From: Ramlibacter sp.
GTDB taxonomy: Bacteria > Pseudomonadota > Gammaproteobacteria > Burkholderiales > Burkholderiaceae_C
Direction of reading: 5' to 3'
Assembly (NCBI GenBank): GCA_028292245.1
Contig: JAQGMS010000155.1
Coordinates: 1-38,019 of the forward strand
DNA: 38,019 nucleotides
Positions within the stretch are counted from its first letter, which is position 1. Every line of letters starts with the position of its first letter. The notes beneath the pieces are model-generated. The model had not been told where the DNA came from, did no database searches, and was given only the letters and a program-made list of their open reading frames with translations. Position numbers and translations under genes: made by a program. Below are positions 24,389 through 33,760 of the stretch, one piece after another.

Positions 24389-26299
24389 CTACACCAGCAG
24401 CGCGTTCACCCGCTTGACGTAAGCGGCCGGGTCCTCCGGCAGGCCGCCTTCGGCCAGCAGCGCCTGGTCGAACAGGATGTGTGCCAGGTCGTCGAAGTGC
24501 TCTGAGCCATCGAGCTTCTTGACCAGCGGATGCGAAGCGTTGATCTCCAGCACCGGCTTGACCTCGGGCGCCTTCTGCCCCGCCTGCTTGAGCATGCGGG
24601 CCAGTTGCATGCTCATGCCGCTGTCGGTGACTACCAGGCAGGCCGGTGAATCGACCAGCCGCGTGGTGACGCGGACGTCCTGCGCCTTGTCCTTGAGCGC
24701 TTCCTTCAGTTTCTCCAGCACCGGCTTGAAAATCTCGGCGGCCTCTTCCGCGGCCTTCTTTTCGCCCTCGTCCAGCAATTTGTCGAGCTGGACGGCGCCC
24801 TTGGCCACCGATTGCATCGGCGTGCCGTCGAATTCCTCCAGGTAGTTCAGCGCCCACTCGTCCACGCGATCGGTCATCAACAGCACCTCGATGCCCTTCT
24901 TGCGGAAAACTTCGAGCTGCGGACTGTTCTTCGCCGCCGCCAAAGTGTCGCCGGTGATGTAGTAGATCGCTTCCTGGCCTTCCTTCATCCGCGCCTTGTA
25001 GCCGGCGAGCGAAACGCTCGTGGTGTCCGAGGTGGTGGACGCGAAGCGCAGCAGCTTGGCCAGCCGCTCGCGGTTGCCCAGGTCCTCGCCCATTCCCTCC
25101 TTGAGCACTGCGCCGAACTCGGCGTAGAACTTCGCGTACTTGCCCTTGTCTTCGTCGGAGGCGCCCTCTTCCTGTTCGGCCTTGGCCAGGTCTTCCAGCA
25201 TGCCGAGCACGCGCTTGGTCGAGCCCTCGCGGATGGCCTTCACGTCGCGGCTCTCCTGCAGCAGCTCGCGGCTGACGTTCAGCGGCAGGTCGGCGGAGTC
25301 GATCACGCCCTTGACGAAGCGCAGGTACGACGGCAGCAAGGCCTCGGCCTCGTCCATGATGAACACGCGTTTGACGTACAGCTTGACGCCGGCGGCCTTC
25401 TCGCGGTTCCACAGGTCGAACGGCGCGTGGGCCGGGATGTAGAGCAGCTGGACGTACTCGGTCGAGCCTTCGACGCGGTTGTGCGCCCAGGCCAGCGGCG
25501 CCTCATGGTCGTGGCTGATCTGCTTGTAGAACTCCTGGTACTGCTCGGGCGCGATGTCCTTCTTCGGGCGGCTCCATAGCGCGCTGGCCTGGTTGACCGT
25601 TTCCCACTCGTCGGTGAGCACCATCTCGCCGCCTTTGTTATCCTCACCTTCCTTCCACTCCTCCTTGCGCATCACGATCGGCAAAGAGATGTGGTCGGAA
25701 TACTTGGCGATGATGGACTTGAGCTTCCAGGTGGAGAGGTAGTCGGCGGCATCCTCGCGCAAGTGCAGCGTCACCGACGTGCCGCGCTCCGGCCGGGTGA
25801 TCGCTTCCACCTCGAAGTCCCCGGCGCCGGTGCTGGTCCAGCGCACGCCCTCTTCGGGCGGCAGGCCGGCGCGCCGCGACTCCACGCTGATCTTGTCGGC
25901 GACGATGAAGCCCGAATAGAAGCCGACGCCGAACTGCCCGATCAGTTGCGCATCGGCCTTCTGGTCACCCGAGAGGCGATTGACGAACTCGCGCGTGCCG
26001 CTCTTGGCGATGGTGCCGAGGTTGTCGATCGCTTCCTGCTGCGACAGGCCGATCCCGTTGTCGGTGATGGTGAGGGTCCGGGCTTGCTTGTCGAAGCCGA
26101 CCCGCACCTCCAGGTTCGGCGAGTCCTCGTAAAGCGCGTTGTTGTTCAGCGCCTCGAAGCGCAGCTTGTCGCAGGCGTCCGAAGCATTGGAGACCAGTTC
26201 GCGCAGGAAGATTTCCTTGTTGGAATACAGCGAGTGGGTGACCAAGTGCAGCAACTGGGCCACTTCGGCCTGGAAGGAAAGGGTTTGTTTTTGGCTCAT
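24389..26299 (-). CDS. htpG: HtpG, Hsp90-family chaperone
   Basis: A 636-residue bacterial Hsp90, full length for the family. The GHKL ATPase domain shows the Hsp90 signature [21 protein letters not shown] near residues 25-45, DNGIGL near residue 80, the lid region, and [16 protein letters not shown] near 120. The middle domain contains the catalytic-loop Arg region ([18 protein letters not shown]), and the C-terminal dimerisation domain ends in the usual hydrophobic tail. It refolds or holds client proteins in the cytoplasm. The gene stands alone, preceded on its own strand by a near-consensus sigma-32 promoter at 26334-26362. It ends 15 bp from the convergent ModA-like gene. Confidence 0.96.
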   Translation of the reverse strand: MSQKQTLSFQAEVAQLLHLVTHSLYSNKEIFLRELVSNASDACDKLRFEALNNNALYEDSPNLEVRVGFDKQARTLTITDNGIGLSQQEAIDNLGTIAKSGTREFVNRLSGDQKADAQLIGQFGVGFYSGFIVADKISVESRRAGLPPEEGVRWTSTGAGDFEVEAITRPERGTSVTLHLREDAADYLSTWKLKSIIAKYSDHISLPIVMRKEEWKEGEDNKGGEMVLTDEWETVNQASALWSRPKKDIAPEQYQEFYKQISHDHEAPLAWAHNRVEGSTEYVQLLYIPAHAPFDLWNREKAAGVKLYVKRVFIMDEAEALLPSYLRFVKGVIDSADLPLNVSRELLQESRDVKAIREGSTKRVLGMLEDLAKAEQEEGASDEDKGKYAKFYAEFGAVLKEGMGEDLGNRERLAKLLRFASTTSDTTSVSLAGYKARMKEGQEAIYYITGDTLAAAKNSPQLEVFRKKGIEVLLMTDRVDEWALNYLEEFDGTPMQSVAKGAVQLDKLLDEGEKKAAEEAAEIFKPVLEKLKEALKDKAQDVRVTTRLVDSPACLVVTDSGMSMQLARMLKQAGQKAPEVKPVLEINASHPLVKKLDGSEHFDDLAHILFDQALLAEGGLPEDPAAYVKRVNALLV

Positions 26300-26333
26300 G
26301 TTGTCTGGGGGGTGTCAAAAATTTGCCTCCGGC

Positions 26334-26362
26334 AAATGGAGCCGCCGGGCCCGCTTTTCAAG
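26334..26362 (-). promoter_or_regulatory. sigma-32 heat-shock promoter of htpG
   Basis: Read on the minus strand, CTTGAAA (26362-26356) is followed after 14 bp by CTCCATTT (26341-26334). This matches the sigma-32 consensus CTTGAAA then CCCCATNT with one mismatch and correct spacing. Transcription would start near 26327, about 28 bases before the htpG ATG. A perfect hairpin, ATTTGCC with GGCAAAT (26321-26337), overlaps the -10 element and start site. Confidence 0.75.
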
Positions 26363-26461
26363 CTGCGGCGGGGTCGATGTGACAAATTCGACGACAAGCC
26401 CACTTTCCCCGGGTCACCCGCCCATCGGGGCTGGACATGCGCGAACGGCTTGTTACATTAG

Positions 26462-26704
26462 ATGGTTATGGACATAGATCTTCTGCCCTTCAGCGCCTTT
26501 GCCCTCGAATCCGCTGGCGCCCCGGCCTTGGCCGGCGGGGAAGCGCAGACCCTGACGCTGCCGTTGGGCCTGCTGGTCGACCCATCTTACGAGCCCATGG
26601 GCGGCTCCCTCAGCATCGACGGCGCGGCGACGGTTCACTGGGCCCATTCGTTGCGCGCGGCCGTGGTGCCAGCCGACGGCAAGGCCCTCTCCATCACTTT
26701 CTGA
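26462..26704 (+). CDS. small orphan protein, hypothetical
   Basis: An 80-residue frame (78 if the second ATG at 26468 is used) with no family I can recognise. It lacks a signal peptide and transmembrane segment. The sequence is acidic and hydrophobic, with LTLPLGLLVDPSYEPMGGSL in the middle and WAHSLRAAVVPADGKALSI near the end. Codon use is GC-rich at third positions, like neighbouring real genes. No Shine-Dalgarno precedes it, but TGGACA (26432-26437) and TACATT (26454-26459) with 16 bp between them would start transcription near 26466, close enough for a leaderless message starting at ATG 26468. It is divergent from htpG. Its status as a gene is uncertain. Confidence 0.5.
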   Translation: MVMDIDLLPFSAFALESAGAPALAGGEAQTLTLPLGLLVDPSYEPMGGSLSIDGAATVHWAHSLRAAVVPADGKALSITF

Positions 26705-26713
26705 GGTCGGGCC

Positions 26714-27346
26714 CTAGCGGGGCCTGTTGTCCGCGTTGAATTCGACTTCGAGCCGGATCTGCGATCGGACGGCCATTCCATCGAGTTTTCCCGGATTGAA
26801 ACGGACGGCCGAAAAACTGTCCAGCACCGCGACCACGAACGGCGAAGGCACGTCCGGGCTGTCGATGCGAATCCGGCGAACCGTGCCAAGCTCGTCGATG
26901 AAGAGCGCGATGCGGACCTTCAGGTCGACGATGCCGCTCACGTCCGCAGGGAAGGGGACCTCCACCATGTCCTGCGGCTGCGGCGGCGCGGACAGTTTGC
27001 TGCGCGGCAGATAGTCGGCGAACGCCGATTCATCGGTTTCGGCCGACGTGGCGAGACCTTGCACCGGCGGTGCCGCAGCAGCTTGGGCGACCTGCAAGGC
27101 GCGATCGAGCACCGTGAAGGAGGGGCGCATCTGCAGTTCCGGTGCCGCCTCGGCCCGGGCTTGCGGCGTGATCGCGAGCAGCGCCGGCGGCGTGGCGGCT
27201 GGAACCTGCCGCACGTGCATCACCCGGCTGCTGCCATCGGCCTGGCCATGCCCCACGTGTGCCGAAGGCTGGCCCATCGCCCAGAGTGCCGCGCCGTGCG
27301 CCAGCGCGACGGTCAGCACCAAGCCGAAATGGGGGCGGGCAAACAC
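26714..27346 (-). CDS. TonB-like protein at the end of the pilus operon
   Basis: A protein of about 210 residues with one N-terminal transmembrane helix (FGLVLTVALAHGAALWAMG). A linker of about 100 residues rich in Ala, Pro and Gln follows, then a C-terminal domain with the TonB/TolA look: VDLKVRIALFIDELGTVRRIRIDS and AVLDSFSAVRFNPGKLDG near residues 140-195. It would sit in the inner membrane with the C-terminal domain in the periplasm. GTG at 27346, one base after the pilY1 stop, is the likely start and would be translated by coupling. No ExbB/ExbD genes are nearby. Its place directly after pilY1 suggests a role in pilus or PilY1 function rather than iron uptake. Confidence 0.78.
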   Translation of the reverse strand: MFARPHFGLVLTVALAHGAALWAMGQPSAHVGHGQADGSSRVMHVRQVPAATPPALLAITPQARAEAAPELQMRPSFTVLDRALQVAQAAAAPPVQGLATSAETDESAFADYLPRSKLSAPPQPQDMVEVPFPADVSGIVDLKVRIALFIDELGTVRRIRIDSPDVPSPFVVAVLDSFSAVRFNPGKLDGMAVRSQIRLEVEFNADNRPR

Positions 27347-27347
27347 G

Positions 27348-30300
27348 TCAATCAGACAATTCGCGCCACGACGCCCGGCGCAACGCGCCGCCCAACGATG
27401 GCGCGGCTTCCACCCGCGTTTCAAGCGTGCCGTCGCTCTTGGTCAGGATGGTGACGATGCTTCCTGGCGACGAGCCGACACCGGCCAGCTGCACCGTCGT
27501 AATACCCTGGATGAGGACGGAGCCGATCGTGGTGCCTATGCTGCTTTCCCCGGAAGCGACGCCCCCGGTTGCGATGTCGAACTTGTACAGGAATGACGAT
27601 CCACCCGCGGTGCAGATGTTGCTGTCGGGCGTGTTCGTGCCCACGTAGAGCGTGCTCAGGATCAGCTGCGGGTTGATGTTCACCCGCTCGCCGGCGACCG
27701 GGAAGTCCGCGCGCCAGCCCTTCTTGACCGACCAGTCCACCGGGCTCACCGTGACCGTGCGAGAAACTGTGCCCGTGGAGATGGTCTGTGACACCAGGAC
27801 GCTGGTCGATCGGATGTCCCCAAAAGTCGCAGTCGTCAAAGGATCCGTGATGGCGTACACGGCCTGAGTGACGGTGCTGCTCACGTCGGTCGTGCCGAGG
27901 TAGCGTCCCGTGGCGACGTAGACCACCGGGTACTTGATACTGTTGTAGGTCACTTCGCCCAGCGCCGGCTTCACCGTGATGCTCTGCACAGCGCCGCTGG
28001 CCAGTTTCAGCTCGGCCAGCCGCAACGCGGCGTTGTTGGGCGCCACGATGCCGTCGATGTCGAAGCGCCACAGGTTGCCCAGCAGGTCGCCGCCGTAGAA
28101 ACGCAGGGCATGGTTGTCCAGCTCTGAATCGACCCACGCATTGATCTTGCCCAGGCCGCTCGGCGCGGCCGCGGTCCCGGCCGGTGTCGAACCGCTGGTG
28201 AAGGTGTCGATCTTCGCCACCTGCACACCGGTGTTGGCGTTCACCACGTACAGGTGGCCGTTGCCGTCGCCCGTCGTGTTGTTGTAGCCGGAAGAGAACA
28301 CCACCACCCAGGTTCCATCGCTGCGCTTGGTGATGATCGGGTTGCCGAAGGTCAGGCCCAGGTCGGTCGCCGAGAATTCCCAGAGCAGCTTGGGCGCGGC
28401 GGGATTGGTCACGTCCAGCGCGTAATAGCCCTTGCCGCCGGCGTTCAGGCCGCCCACCACGATGGTCTTCCAGGCGCCGCCCACGTAGATGTCACCCAGC
28501 TGCGGCGAGCCATCGACGTAGTACGAGTGGTTGGTGCTGTAGTTGCTGTCGGCGAGCTTGTACAGGTTGCCCAGCACGAACGACGGGATGTAGGCCCAGC
28601 GTTCCGCGCCGGTAACACGATCGAAGGCATGCAACATGCCGTCGTTGGCGGCAGCCAGCACCACAGCCGTGCGGGTGGTGGCCGCGAAGGCGGGATAGCT
28701 GTTCTCGGTGTACTTGAAGCTCGGCTTGCCGACAAACAGCGGCGACGCATTGATGATGTCGCCCAGCGCGCTGTCCCGGGTGCGGTAGTAGTTCAGGGTC
28801 TTGTTTCCCCTCAGGTACGACACCAGGTTGGCGCCCAGGTTGGCGGCGATCAGGTCGCTGGCGGTGAGTGTCGCGCATTGGCCTGGGTTACCGGTCCCGC
28901 TGGCGCTCGTCTTGGTGCAGAAACTGTCGAACTTGGCGTTGTGCGAATCGGTGGTGAGGTTCGCGTACGTGAAGTCCCGCAGCGCCGACGCGCCCGAGGG
29001 GTTCGGATAGTAGATGACGCGAGACGACTCGGCTATCAGGTCCAGTTGCGCGGCAGCTTTCCAGGTGGTGGTCGACGAGATAGCTCCGGTCGAAGGATCG
29101 ATCTTGTAGGACTCGATGTCGCCCACCCACTTTTCCGTGGTGAACTTGGCCAGGTAGATGTCGTTGTCGCCTTCGACCGGCTGCAGTGAACTGGTCGACG
29201 CGGCGGAGGCGGCGCCGGTGATGGCCTGGATGGAGTTCAACGCCCCGCTCAAGCTGCTTGCCAATGACGCGGGGTCGCCGGCGCTGAAATACGTCCCTCG
29301 CCCGTTGACGGCGGCATGCCAGAGGTCGTCGATGTTCTCCGCGGACTTTGTCGGGCCTGGCGTGGGCCAGTCCCTCGCGTTGTGCGCGATATCGAAGAAG
29401 TCCCCGGACAACTGCGTCTGGTAGTTGGGGTCGTATTTCAGGATGCCCCCCACGCCAAGGCCCAGGGTGAACGTGGTCATGTGCTGCCAGGTCGCCGAGT
29501 CGCCATAGGAATGCATGAGGTCGCCTGTGGCGCCCTTCACGTTGTTGGCGCAAATGTTGGTCCCTAGCGCCCCTGTGCAGTTGCCCAGGCTCGCATCCCT
29601 CAGGTCGGTGTTGTAGTAGTACGCGGCCACATCCGCCAGCGAGTCGGATACACCGTTGACCGATACGGACGCAGACGCCGTCACGCGGGCGCTCGCCGAG
29701 CTGGTGGGCGCCACGGTGGTGGTCGAGGTTCCGGTCGTCGTGGTGGGTCCGCTAGGGGTGGGACCTGCGAAAGTACTGGTAGCAGTCGTGCTGGTCGCCG
29801 CCGGCGAAGAGTTCGAAGGATTGGGGCTGGGCAAAGTAGCGCCGCACGTGGTTGGGTTGTAGACCCATGTATTGGTGTTGGTCGTCCACGAAGTCGTGGA
29901 AGTGCCGTTGGCACCCGTCGATGTCGTGAATGTCGGAACCGAGAGGGTCATGGTGGTGGCGACCGTGGAACTCGTAGGCACCAGGGTTCCCGGGACATCG
30001 CCCGTGTCGGATTGCTGGACGCCGTCGATTGTGATGATCACTCGCGAGTAAGGCGTCGACTGCGACGCCGTGGTCACCGCTGTGACCGTGGAGTACGTGG
30101 TGGTGGTGTCCACCCGCGTATTCGTTACCGAATTGACGACGTCCTGCATTTCAGTCTTGCGCAGCACGCCGCACGCCTTGATGTAGTAGTTCCCGCTTGG
30201 GCTGTTTGGCCTTGCCGGGCTGGCGAACGTCGGCGTGTATCGAAAGTGCGTGCTGTCTATGACGTCGATGACGACCGTGCCGGTGTAGCCCGTGACGGTG

Positions 30301-31901
30301 CTCGTGGAGCTGATCTGCACACTCTGCGTGTCGGTCAGATAGTGTGGCGAGGAGGTCGTGACGGTGATCCAGAAGGGAGATGTACTGACCGGACGGACGA
30401 CCGACGACAACGTGGTGGTGACCGGCAGCGAGGAGTTGAAGCGCGAGAAACCGGCCACGGGGGTGATGGTCGTCGTGCTTTTCGTGCTGGTCGAGACGAT
30501 GGTCTTGGGCGTGATCACCGTGGTAATCGTTCCCACGCTGGTCGTCCAGGTTTCGGTGCTGGTGGTGGTGACGCTGTTGCCGTCCAGCATCGGGCGTTGC
30601 GTGCCGGATCCGTCCTGCTGGCCTACCAGCGTCGCGTTGTCCAACTTGTAGGGCCCGTACCGGGGCGCGCTGTTGTCTTCGTCGGGCGTGTTCCAGTAGC
30701 CGTCCGTGGACAGGATGGTGAAGTTGCGCTGGCAGGAATATTGCACCGGGTCCACGGTCTGCCCATTGGCCTTGTTTGCGTAGTACAGCCCGGCCTTGGA
30801 CAGCGCTCCCCGCAGCGGCGTCCAGCTGATCGGCGATGCAGCGTTGAAATTGGTATAGAAAGCCGCCTTCTGCGTGGCATCGAAGTCGCTGACGTTGAGG
30901 AAGTTGGTGGCCGCCAGCGTGTTGGTCGACGAGATGGTGCTGTAGCCCACCCGATAGCGGCTGTCCACGCCCTTGAACGCCAGGCTGATGGAGGACTTCA
31001 TCATCGTCATGCGGGTGCGGTAGTACGTGTACCAGTTCGCATAGTTCTGCGCTTCGGCCGAAAGCGAGGTGACATTGACCGCCGTAAAGACGCCGTTGCC
31101 GGGCGAGGACCCTATGTCACTGCTGCATTCGCGGTAAAAGGTGGTGGTGGTGACGACGCCGGCCGACGTGTACGTGTACGCAAGCCGCGGTTGGGTGCCC
31201 GAATACCGGTAGTAGGTGGAACCTGTGGGCTGCCCGATACCGACGATCGGGGTGGTCATGGCAACACCGCCGGGGCCAACAACCAAGCCCGACGACAGAT
31301 CGATCACCAGCGCGCCGGTGCTACTGTTCCAACTTGCGACTGTGCCGACGATGTACCGGCTGGGATCGCCGTTTTGAAATACGGTCACGACGTCCGGCGG
31401 ACCAAGACTGGGGGTCAAAGGGCTCGAGTACCAGCTCGATCGCCTGGACCCGGTGGTCACGGTCACCGTGATGGTGCCGGCCGCCGAAGCCGGCGTCGCC
31501 GCGATCGGCGACAAGGTGCGTTGGCTGCTCGTCTGCGTGGTCGGGTCGAACGTGATGAAGGACAAACTGCCGGGCGAAGCGGCCGTCCCGGTGGAGTTGA
31601 CCGGTAAGCTGTAGGTGATGTTGGGGTTGTAGGCTACGCCGTTGCACTGCGAGGCGACCTTGCCGTACTTGCTGCTCGCCATGTTGGAGGCGTCCGGCAA
31701 AAAGTCCCAGGCCATGCTCCCCGAATCGTCGAGGATGAACAGGATGTTCGGCTTTACCGTGGTGGTCGACGACGTGAAAAGCGGTTCGTTGCCGATGTCG
31801 GTGACCGCCGCGGGCGAGGAGCCGCACAGCGACAGCCACAGCCCCAGCACGAACAGACATCGCTTGGCGACTTCGGCCATGGACAATCTTGAGAAACTCA
31901 T
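27348..31901 (-). CDS. pilY1: PilY1, type IV pilus tip adhesin
   Basis: A 1517-residue PilY1-type protein. A signal peptide covers about residues 1-32. The von Willebrand A domain begins NILFILDDSGSMAWD, with MIDAS residues Asp58, Ser60 and Ser62. The C-terminal PilY1 beta-propeller begins near residue 1045 (GDIINASPLFVGKPSF) and includes LAAANDGMLHAFDRVTG and GDGNGHLYVVNANTG. It caps the pilus with the minor pilins and supports adhesion and twitching. The stretch from about residue 415 to 750, between ILSTDGYWN and SLADVAAYYYNTDLRD, is a very long Ser/Thr-rich insertion within the vWA domain; most PilY1 proteins have only a few dozen residues there. ATG 31901 is preceded by AAAGGCG. The frame is intact throughout. 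Confidence 0.93.
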   Translation of the reverse strand: MSFSRLSMAEVAKRCLFVLGLWLSLCGSSPAAVTDIGNEPLFTSSTTTVKPNILFILDDSGSMAWDFLPDASNMASSKYGKVASQCNGVAYNPNITYSLPVNSTGTAASPGSLSFITFDPTTQTSSQRTLSPIAATPASAAGTITVTVTTGSRRSSWYSSPLTPSLGPPDVVTVFQNGDPSRYIVGTVASWNSSTGALVIDLSSGLVVGPGGVAMTTPIVGIGQPTGSTYYRYSGTQPRLAYTYTSAGVVTTTTFYRECSSDIGSSPGNGVFTAVNVTSLSAEAQNYANWYTYYRTRMTMMKSSISLAFKGVDSRYRVGYSTISSTNTLAATNFLNVSDFDATQKAAFYTNFNAASPISWTPLRGALSKAGLYYANKANGQTVDPVQYSCQRNFTILSTDGYWNTPDEDNSAPRYGPYKLDNATLVGQQDGSGTQRPMLDGNSVTTTSTETWTTSVGTITTVITPKTIVSTSTKSTTTITPVAGFSRFNSSLPVTTTLSSVVRPVSTSPFWITVTTSSPHYLTDTQSVQISSTSTVTGYTGTVVIDVIDSTHFRYTPTFASPARPNSPSGNYYIKACGVLRKTEMQDVVNSVTNTRVDTTTTYSTVTAVTTASQSTPYSRVIITIDGVQQSDTGDVPGTLVPTSSTVATTMTLSVPTFTTSTGANGTSTTSWTTNTNTWVYNPTTCGATLPSPNPSNSSPAATSTTATSTFAGPTPSGPTTTTGTSTTTVAPTSSASARVTASASVSVNGVSDSLADVAAYYYNTDLRDASLGNCTGALGTNICANNVKGATGDLMHSYGDSATWQHMTTFTLGLGVGGILKYDPNYQTQLSGDFFDIAHNARDWPTPGPTKSAENIDDLWHAAVNGRGTYFSAGDPASLASSLSGALNSIQAITGAASAASTSSLQPVEGDNDIYLAKFTTEKWVGDIESYKIDPSTGAISSTTTWKAAAQLDLIAESSRVIYYPNPSGASALRDFTYANLTTDSHNAKFDSFCTKTSASGTGNPGQCATLTASDLIAANLGANLVSYLRGNKTLNYYRTRDSALGDIINASPLFVGKPSFKYTENSYPAFAATTRTAVVLAAANDGMLHAFDRVTGAERWAYIPSFVLGNLYKLADSNYSTNHSYYVDGSPQLGDIYVGGAWKTIVVGGLNAGGKGYYALDVTNPAAPKLLWEFSATDLGLTFGNPIITKRSDGTWVVVFSSGYNNTTGDGNGHLYVVNANTGVQVAKIDTFTSGSTPAGTAAAPSGLGKINAWVDSELDNHALRFYGGDLLGNLWRFDIDGIVAPNNAALRLAELKLASGAVQSITVKPALGEVTYNSIKYPVVYVATGRYLGTTDVSSTVTQAVYAITDPLTTATFGDIRSTSVLVSQTISTGTVSRTVTVSPVDWSVKKGWRADFPVAGERVNINPQLILSTLYVGTNTPDSNICTAGGSSFLYKFDIATGGVASGESSIGTTIGSVLIQGITTVQLAGVGSSPGSIVTILTKSDGTLETRVEAAPSLGGALRRASWRELSD

Positions 31902-31928
31902 AAAACGCCTTTCAAAGCGCATCCATGG

Positions 31929-32600
31929 TCAGAAATGCACCATCGATTCGGTATAGCTGAGCGTGCCGCGCGGTCCTTCGACCCGCACGATCACCCGGAA
32001 GTAAGGACTGGCCGTGCCCACGCTGATCCGGCCGCCGGAAAGCAGTTCGCCACGATCCTTGGAGCTTGCCGTGGAGAGCGAGACAGGCCGTATGCACAGG
32101 TTGCTGCCGCTCGCCGAGCCTGGGCTGTCGCACAGCCGGGTGATGACCCACTGGATCTTGTTGCCGTTTACCGCTGTCCCGGTGAATGGAAGCGTGCTGC
32201 AGTTCACGAAGGTGCCGCTGGTGGCGCCCTGGCAACTTCCGTCCCAGTTGACCAGCGGCTTGGGGTCGGCGGCTGTGCTCTTGTTGCCGGTGGGATCGAG
32301 TTTGTCCAGGCTGCTTGCGTAGTAACCAAGGTCGGTATGGTCGCTGTCCAGCACGCCGGTGTTGATGTTGTTCTGGATCCAGGTGATGGCCTGCTCGGCG
32401 CCCGAACCCGCGGAGACCAGCGTGTCCTGCTTGAAGGCGAGGTTGCCCATGATCAGGATGCCTGTGTCGACCGAGCGCGTCAGCGCGACGGCGGCGAAGC
32501 CCAGGATCACCAGCGACATCAGGGCGAACAGCAGCGAAATGCCCCGCTGGAGGCGGCGCACCGCGAACGAGGGCGCGAAATTGCGCATGGAATGTCTCAT
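31929..32600 (-). CDS. pilX: PilX-type minor pilin
   Basis: A 223-residue minor pilin. A long basic leader ends at Gly20, giving the prepilin peptidase site RLQRG/ISLLFALMSLVILGFAAVAL and the N-terminal helix. Mature position 5 is Phe instead of the usual Glu, as expected for GspK/PilX-like subunits that sit at the pilus tip and need no partner above them. Cysteines in the globular part (GSCQGATSGTFVNC, RLCDSPG) likely form disulfides. Its ATG overlaps the pilW stop in ATGA (32600-32597), so translation is coupled. PilY1 starts 27 bp downstream. Confidence 0.88.
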   Translation of the reverse strand: MRHSMRNFAPSFAVRRLQRGISLLFALMSLVILGFAAVALTRSVDTGILIMGNLAFKQDTLVSAGSGAEQAITWIQNNINTGVLDSDHTDLGYYASSLDKLDPTGNKSTAADPKPLVNWDGSCQGATSGTFVNCSTLPFTGTAVNGNKIQWVITRLCDSPGSASGSNLCIRPVSLSTASSKDRGELLSGGRISVGTASPYFRVIVRVEGPRGTLSYTESMVHF

Positions 32601-33760
32601 TCGGACCACACCATGTTGCGCAGCGCGATGACCGTATCGAAAACCTTGTACCGGTAGTGATTCCAGTCGGCAAGGTGGTCGACCTTGACACTGACGCATT
32701 TGCTGGTCCCGCAAGTGGCAGCACCGGTAACCGGGATCACGTTGCCCACGTCCCAGAGCGGGTTGGCGAACGTCACCGTTTCTTTCTCGTACTGGGAGCT
32801 GCGCGCGACCAGGACCAGCCGCACCGCATACAGGGTCTGCCACTCCGCGGCGTTGGCCGGAGTCGTGTTGTCCCAGCTGGTGACGACGCCGGCTGCGCCC
32901 TTGCCGTACAGCGCTTTCAGGTTGACGATCCCGGGGAAAAGTTCGACCGGGCCCTCATAGGATGGGGTCGAGTCGGCCGCCAATTTCAAGGTCCTCACCT
33001 GCAGCCCGCCGGTCTCGCCGGCGGCCACGCTGTAGGTCTGGTCCACCATGGGGCCCATGTTGATCAGGTAGTTGCCGTCGCCATAGGAGGCTGCGGGGAA
33101 CCCGACCTTGTTCCACTTGGTGGCGTCGTCGGCGCGGTCCACCACCGGACTGGAGCCCGGGTCGGAGGTGACCTGGAACATTTCGCACGCCGCGCTGCCG
33201 CTGGAGGCGGCGACCATCAGGTCGCCGGGCCCGATCACGTTTCCGCTGATGTCGGTCTTCGGTCCCAGCACGCTGCGCACGCTCGAGACCGAGAACTTGT
33301 ACTTGGTCAACGGGTCCGTCGGGTTATAGCCCGGCGCGGACATCCGGATGGGCACGGAGTACGAGGTCTTGCCGCTGGCCAGCACACGGATCGAATCCGG
33401 AGCGCCGGATGCGCCCTGCGTGATGAAGACCGGCGCCAGCCGGGTCGGGAACGTGGGCAGCAAGGTGGCGATCGACGTGCCGTTGAAGACCGCCGTCAGG
33501 GTGCAGCCCATCAGGCTCGGGACGGTGGTGAACCCATAACCGGCCTGCTGGAAACTGCGCTGAAGCGAACTCAGGGCCAGGGCGCCGTTGACCTGGGCGT
33601 CCGAACCGGAGGTGGTGGTGCGCTTCTGCCCTTCCGAACTCACCATGACTTGCGTCACCGCCAGGGTCGCCAGCAGGCCGATGACGACACCCACCATGAG
33701 TTCGATCAGGGTGAAGCCCAGCGAACGGCGCCGGCTACTGGATGGTCGTGTTGAGTACAT
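32597..33760 (-). CDS. pilW: PilW-type minor pilin
   Basis: A 387-residue minor pilin, the largest of the set. The leader ends at Gly15 with cleavage in SLG/FTLIELMVGVVIGLLATLAV, and Glu is at mature position 5. The large globular domain contains the typical SLQRSFQQAGYGF region near residue 65 and the late pair TCGTSKC. It belongs to the pseudopilus-like priming complex FimT-PilV-PilW-PilX that initiates pilus assembly and holds PilY1. ATG 33760 lies inside the 3' end of pilV (26-bp overlap), and the stop overlaps the pilX start. Confidence 0.9.
   Translation of the reverse strand: MYSTRPSSSRRRSLGFTLIELMVGVVIGLLATLAVTQVMVSSEGQKRTTTSGSDAQVNGALALSSLQRSFQQAGYGFTTVPSLMGCTLTAVFNGTSIATLLPTFPTRLAPVFITQGASGAPDSIRVLASGKTSYSVPIRMSAPGYNPTDPLTKYKFSVSSVRSVLGPKTDISGNVIGPGDLMVAASSGSAACEMFQVTSDPGSSPVVDRADDATKWNKVGFPAASYGDGNYLINMGPMVDQTYSVAAGETGGLQVRTLKLAADSTPSYEGPVELFPGIVNLKALYGKGAAGVVTSWDNTTPANAAEWQTLYAVRLVLVARSSQYEKETVTFANPLWDVGNVIPVTGAATCGTSKCVSVKVDHLADWNHYRYKVFDTVIALRNMVWSE

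Noticed and set aside
26321..26337. ATTTGCC/GGCAAAT hairpin with T-run as an intrinsic terminator
   Set aside because: The stem is only 7 bp and AT-rich at the base, and it overlaps the htpG -10 element and transcription start, so no transcript would cross it as a terminator in the usual way.
30012..31607. 531-codon plus-strand frame opposite pilY1
   Set aside because: It is the antisense of the Ser/Thr-rich coding strand, which contains few stop codons in reverse; it is rich in Arg, Gly and Asp and has no family features.
29640..31860. Short repeated GTGGTG/ACC-type units that might be a microsatellite or CRISPR-like array
   Set aside because: Repeats are irregular in length and spacing and follow Thr and Ser codons of pilY1; there are no direct repeats with unique spacers.
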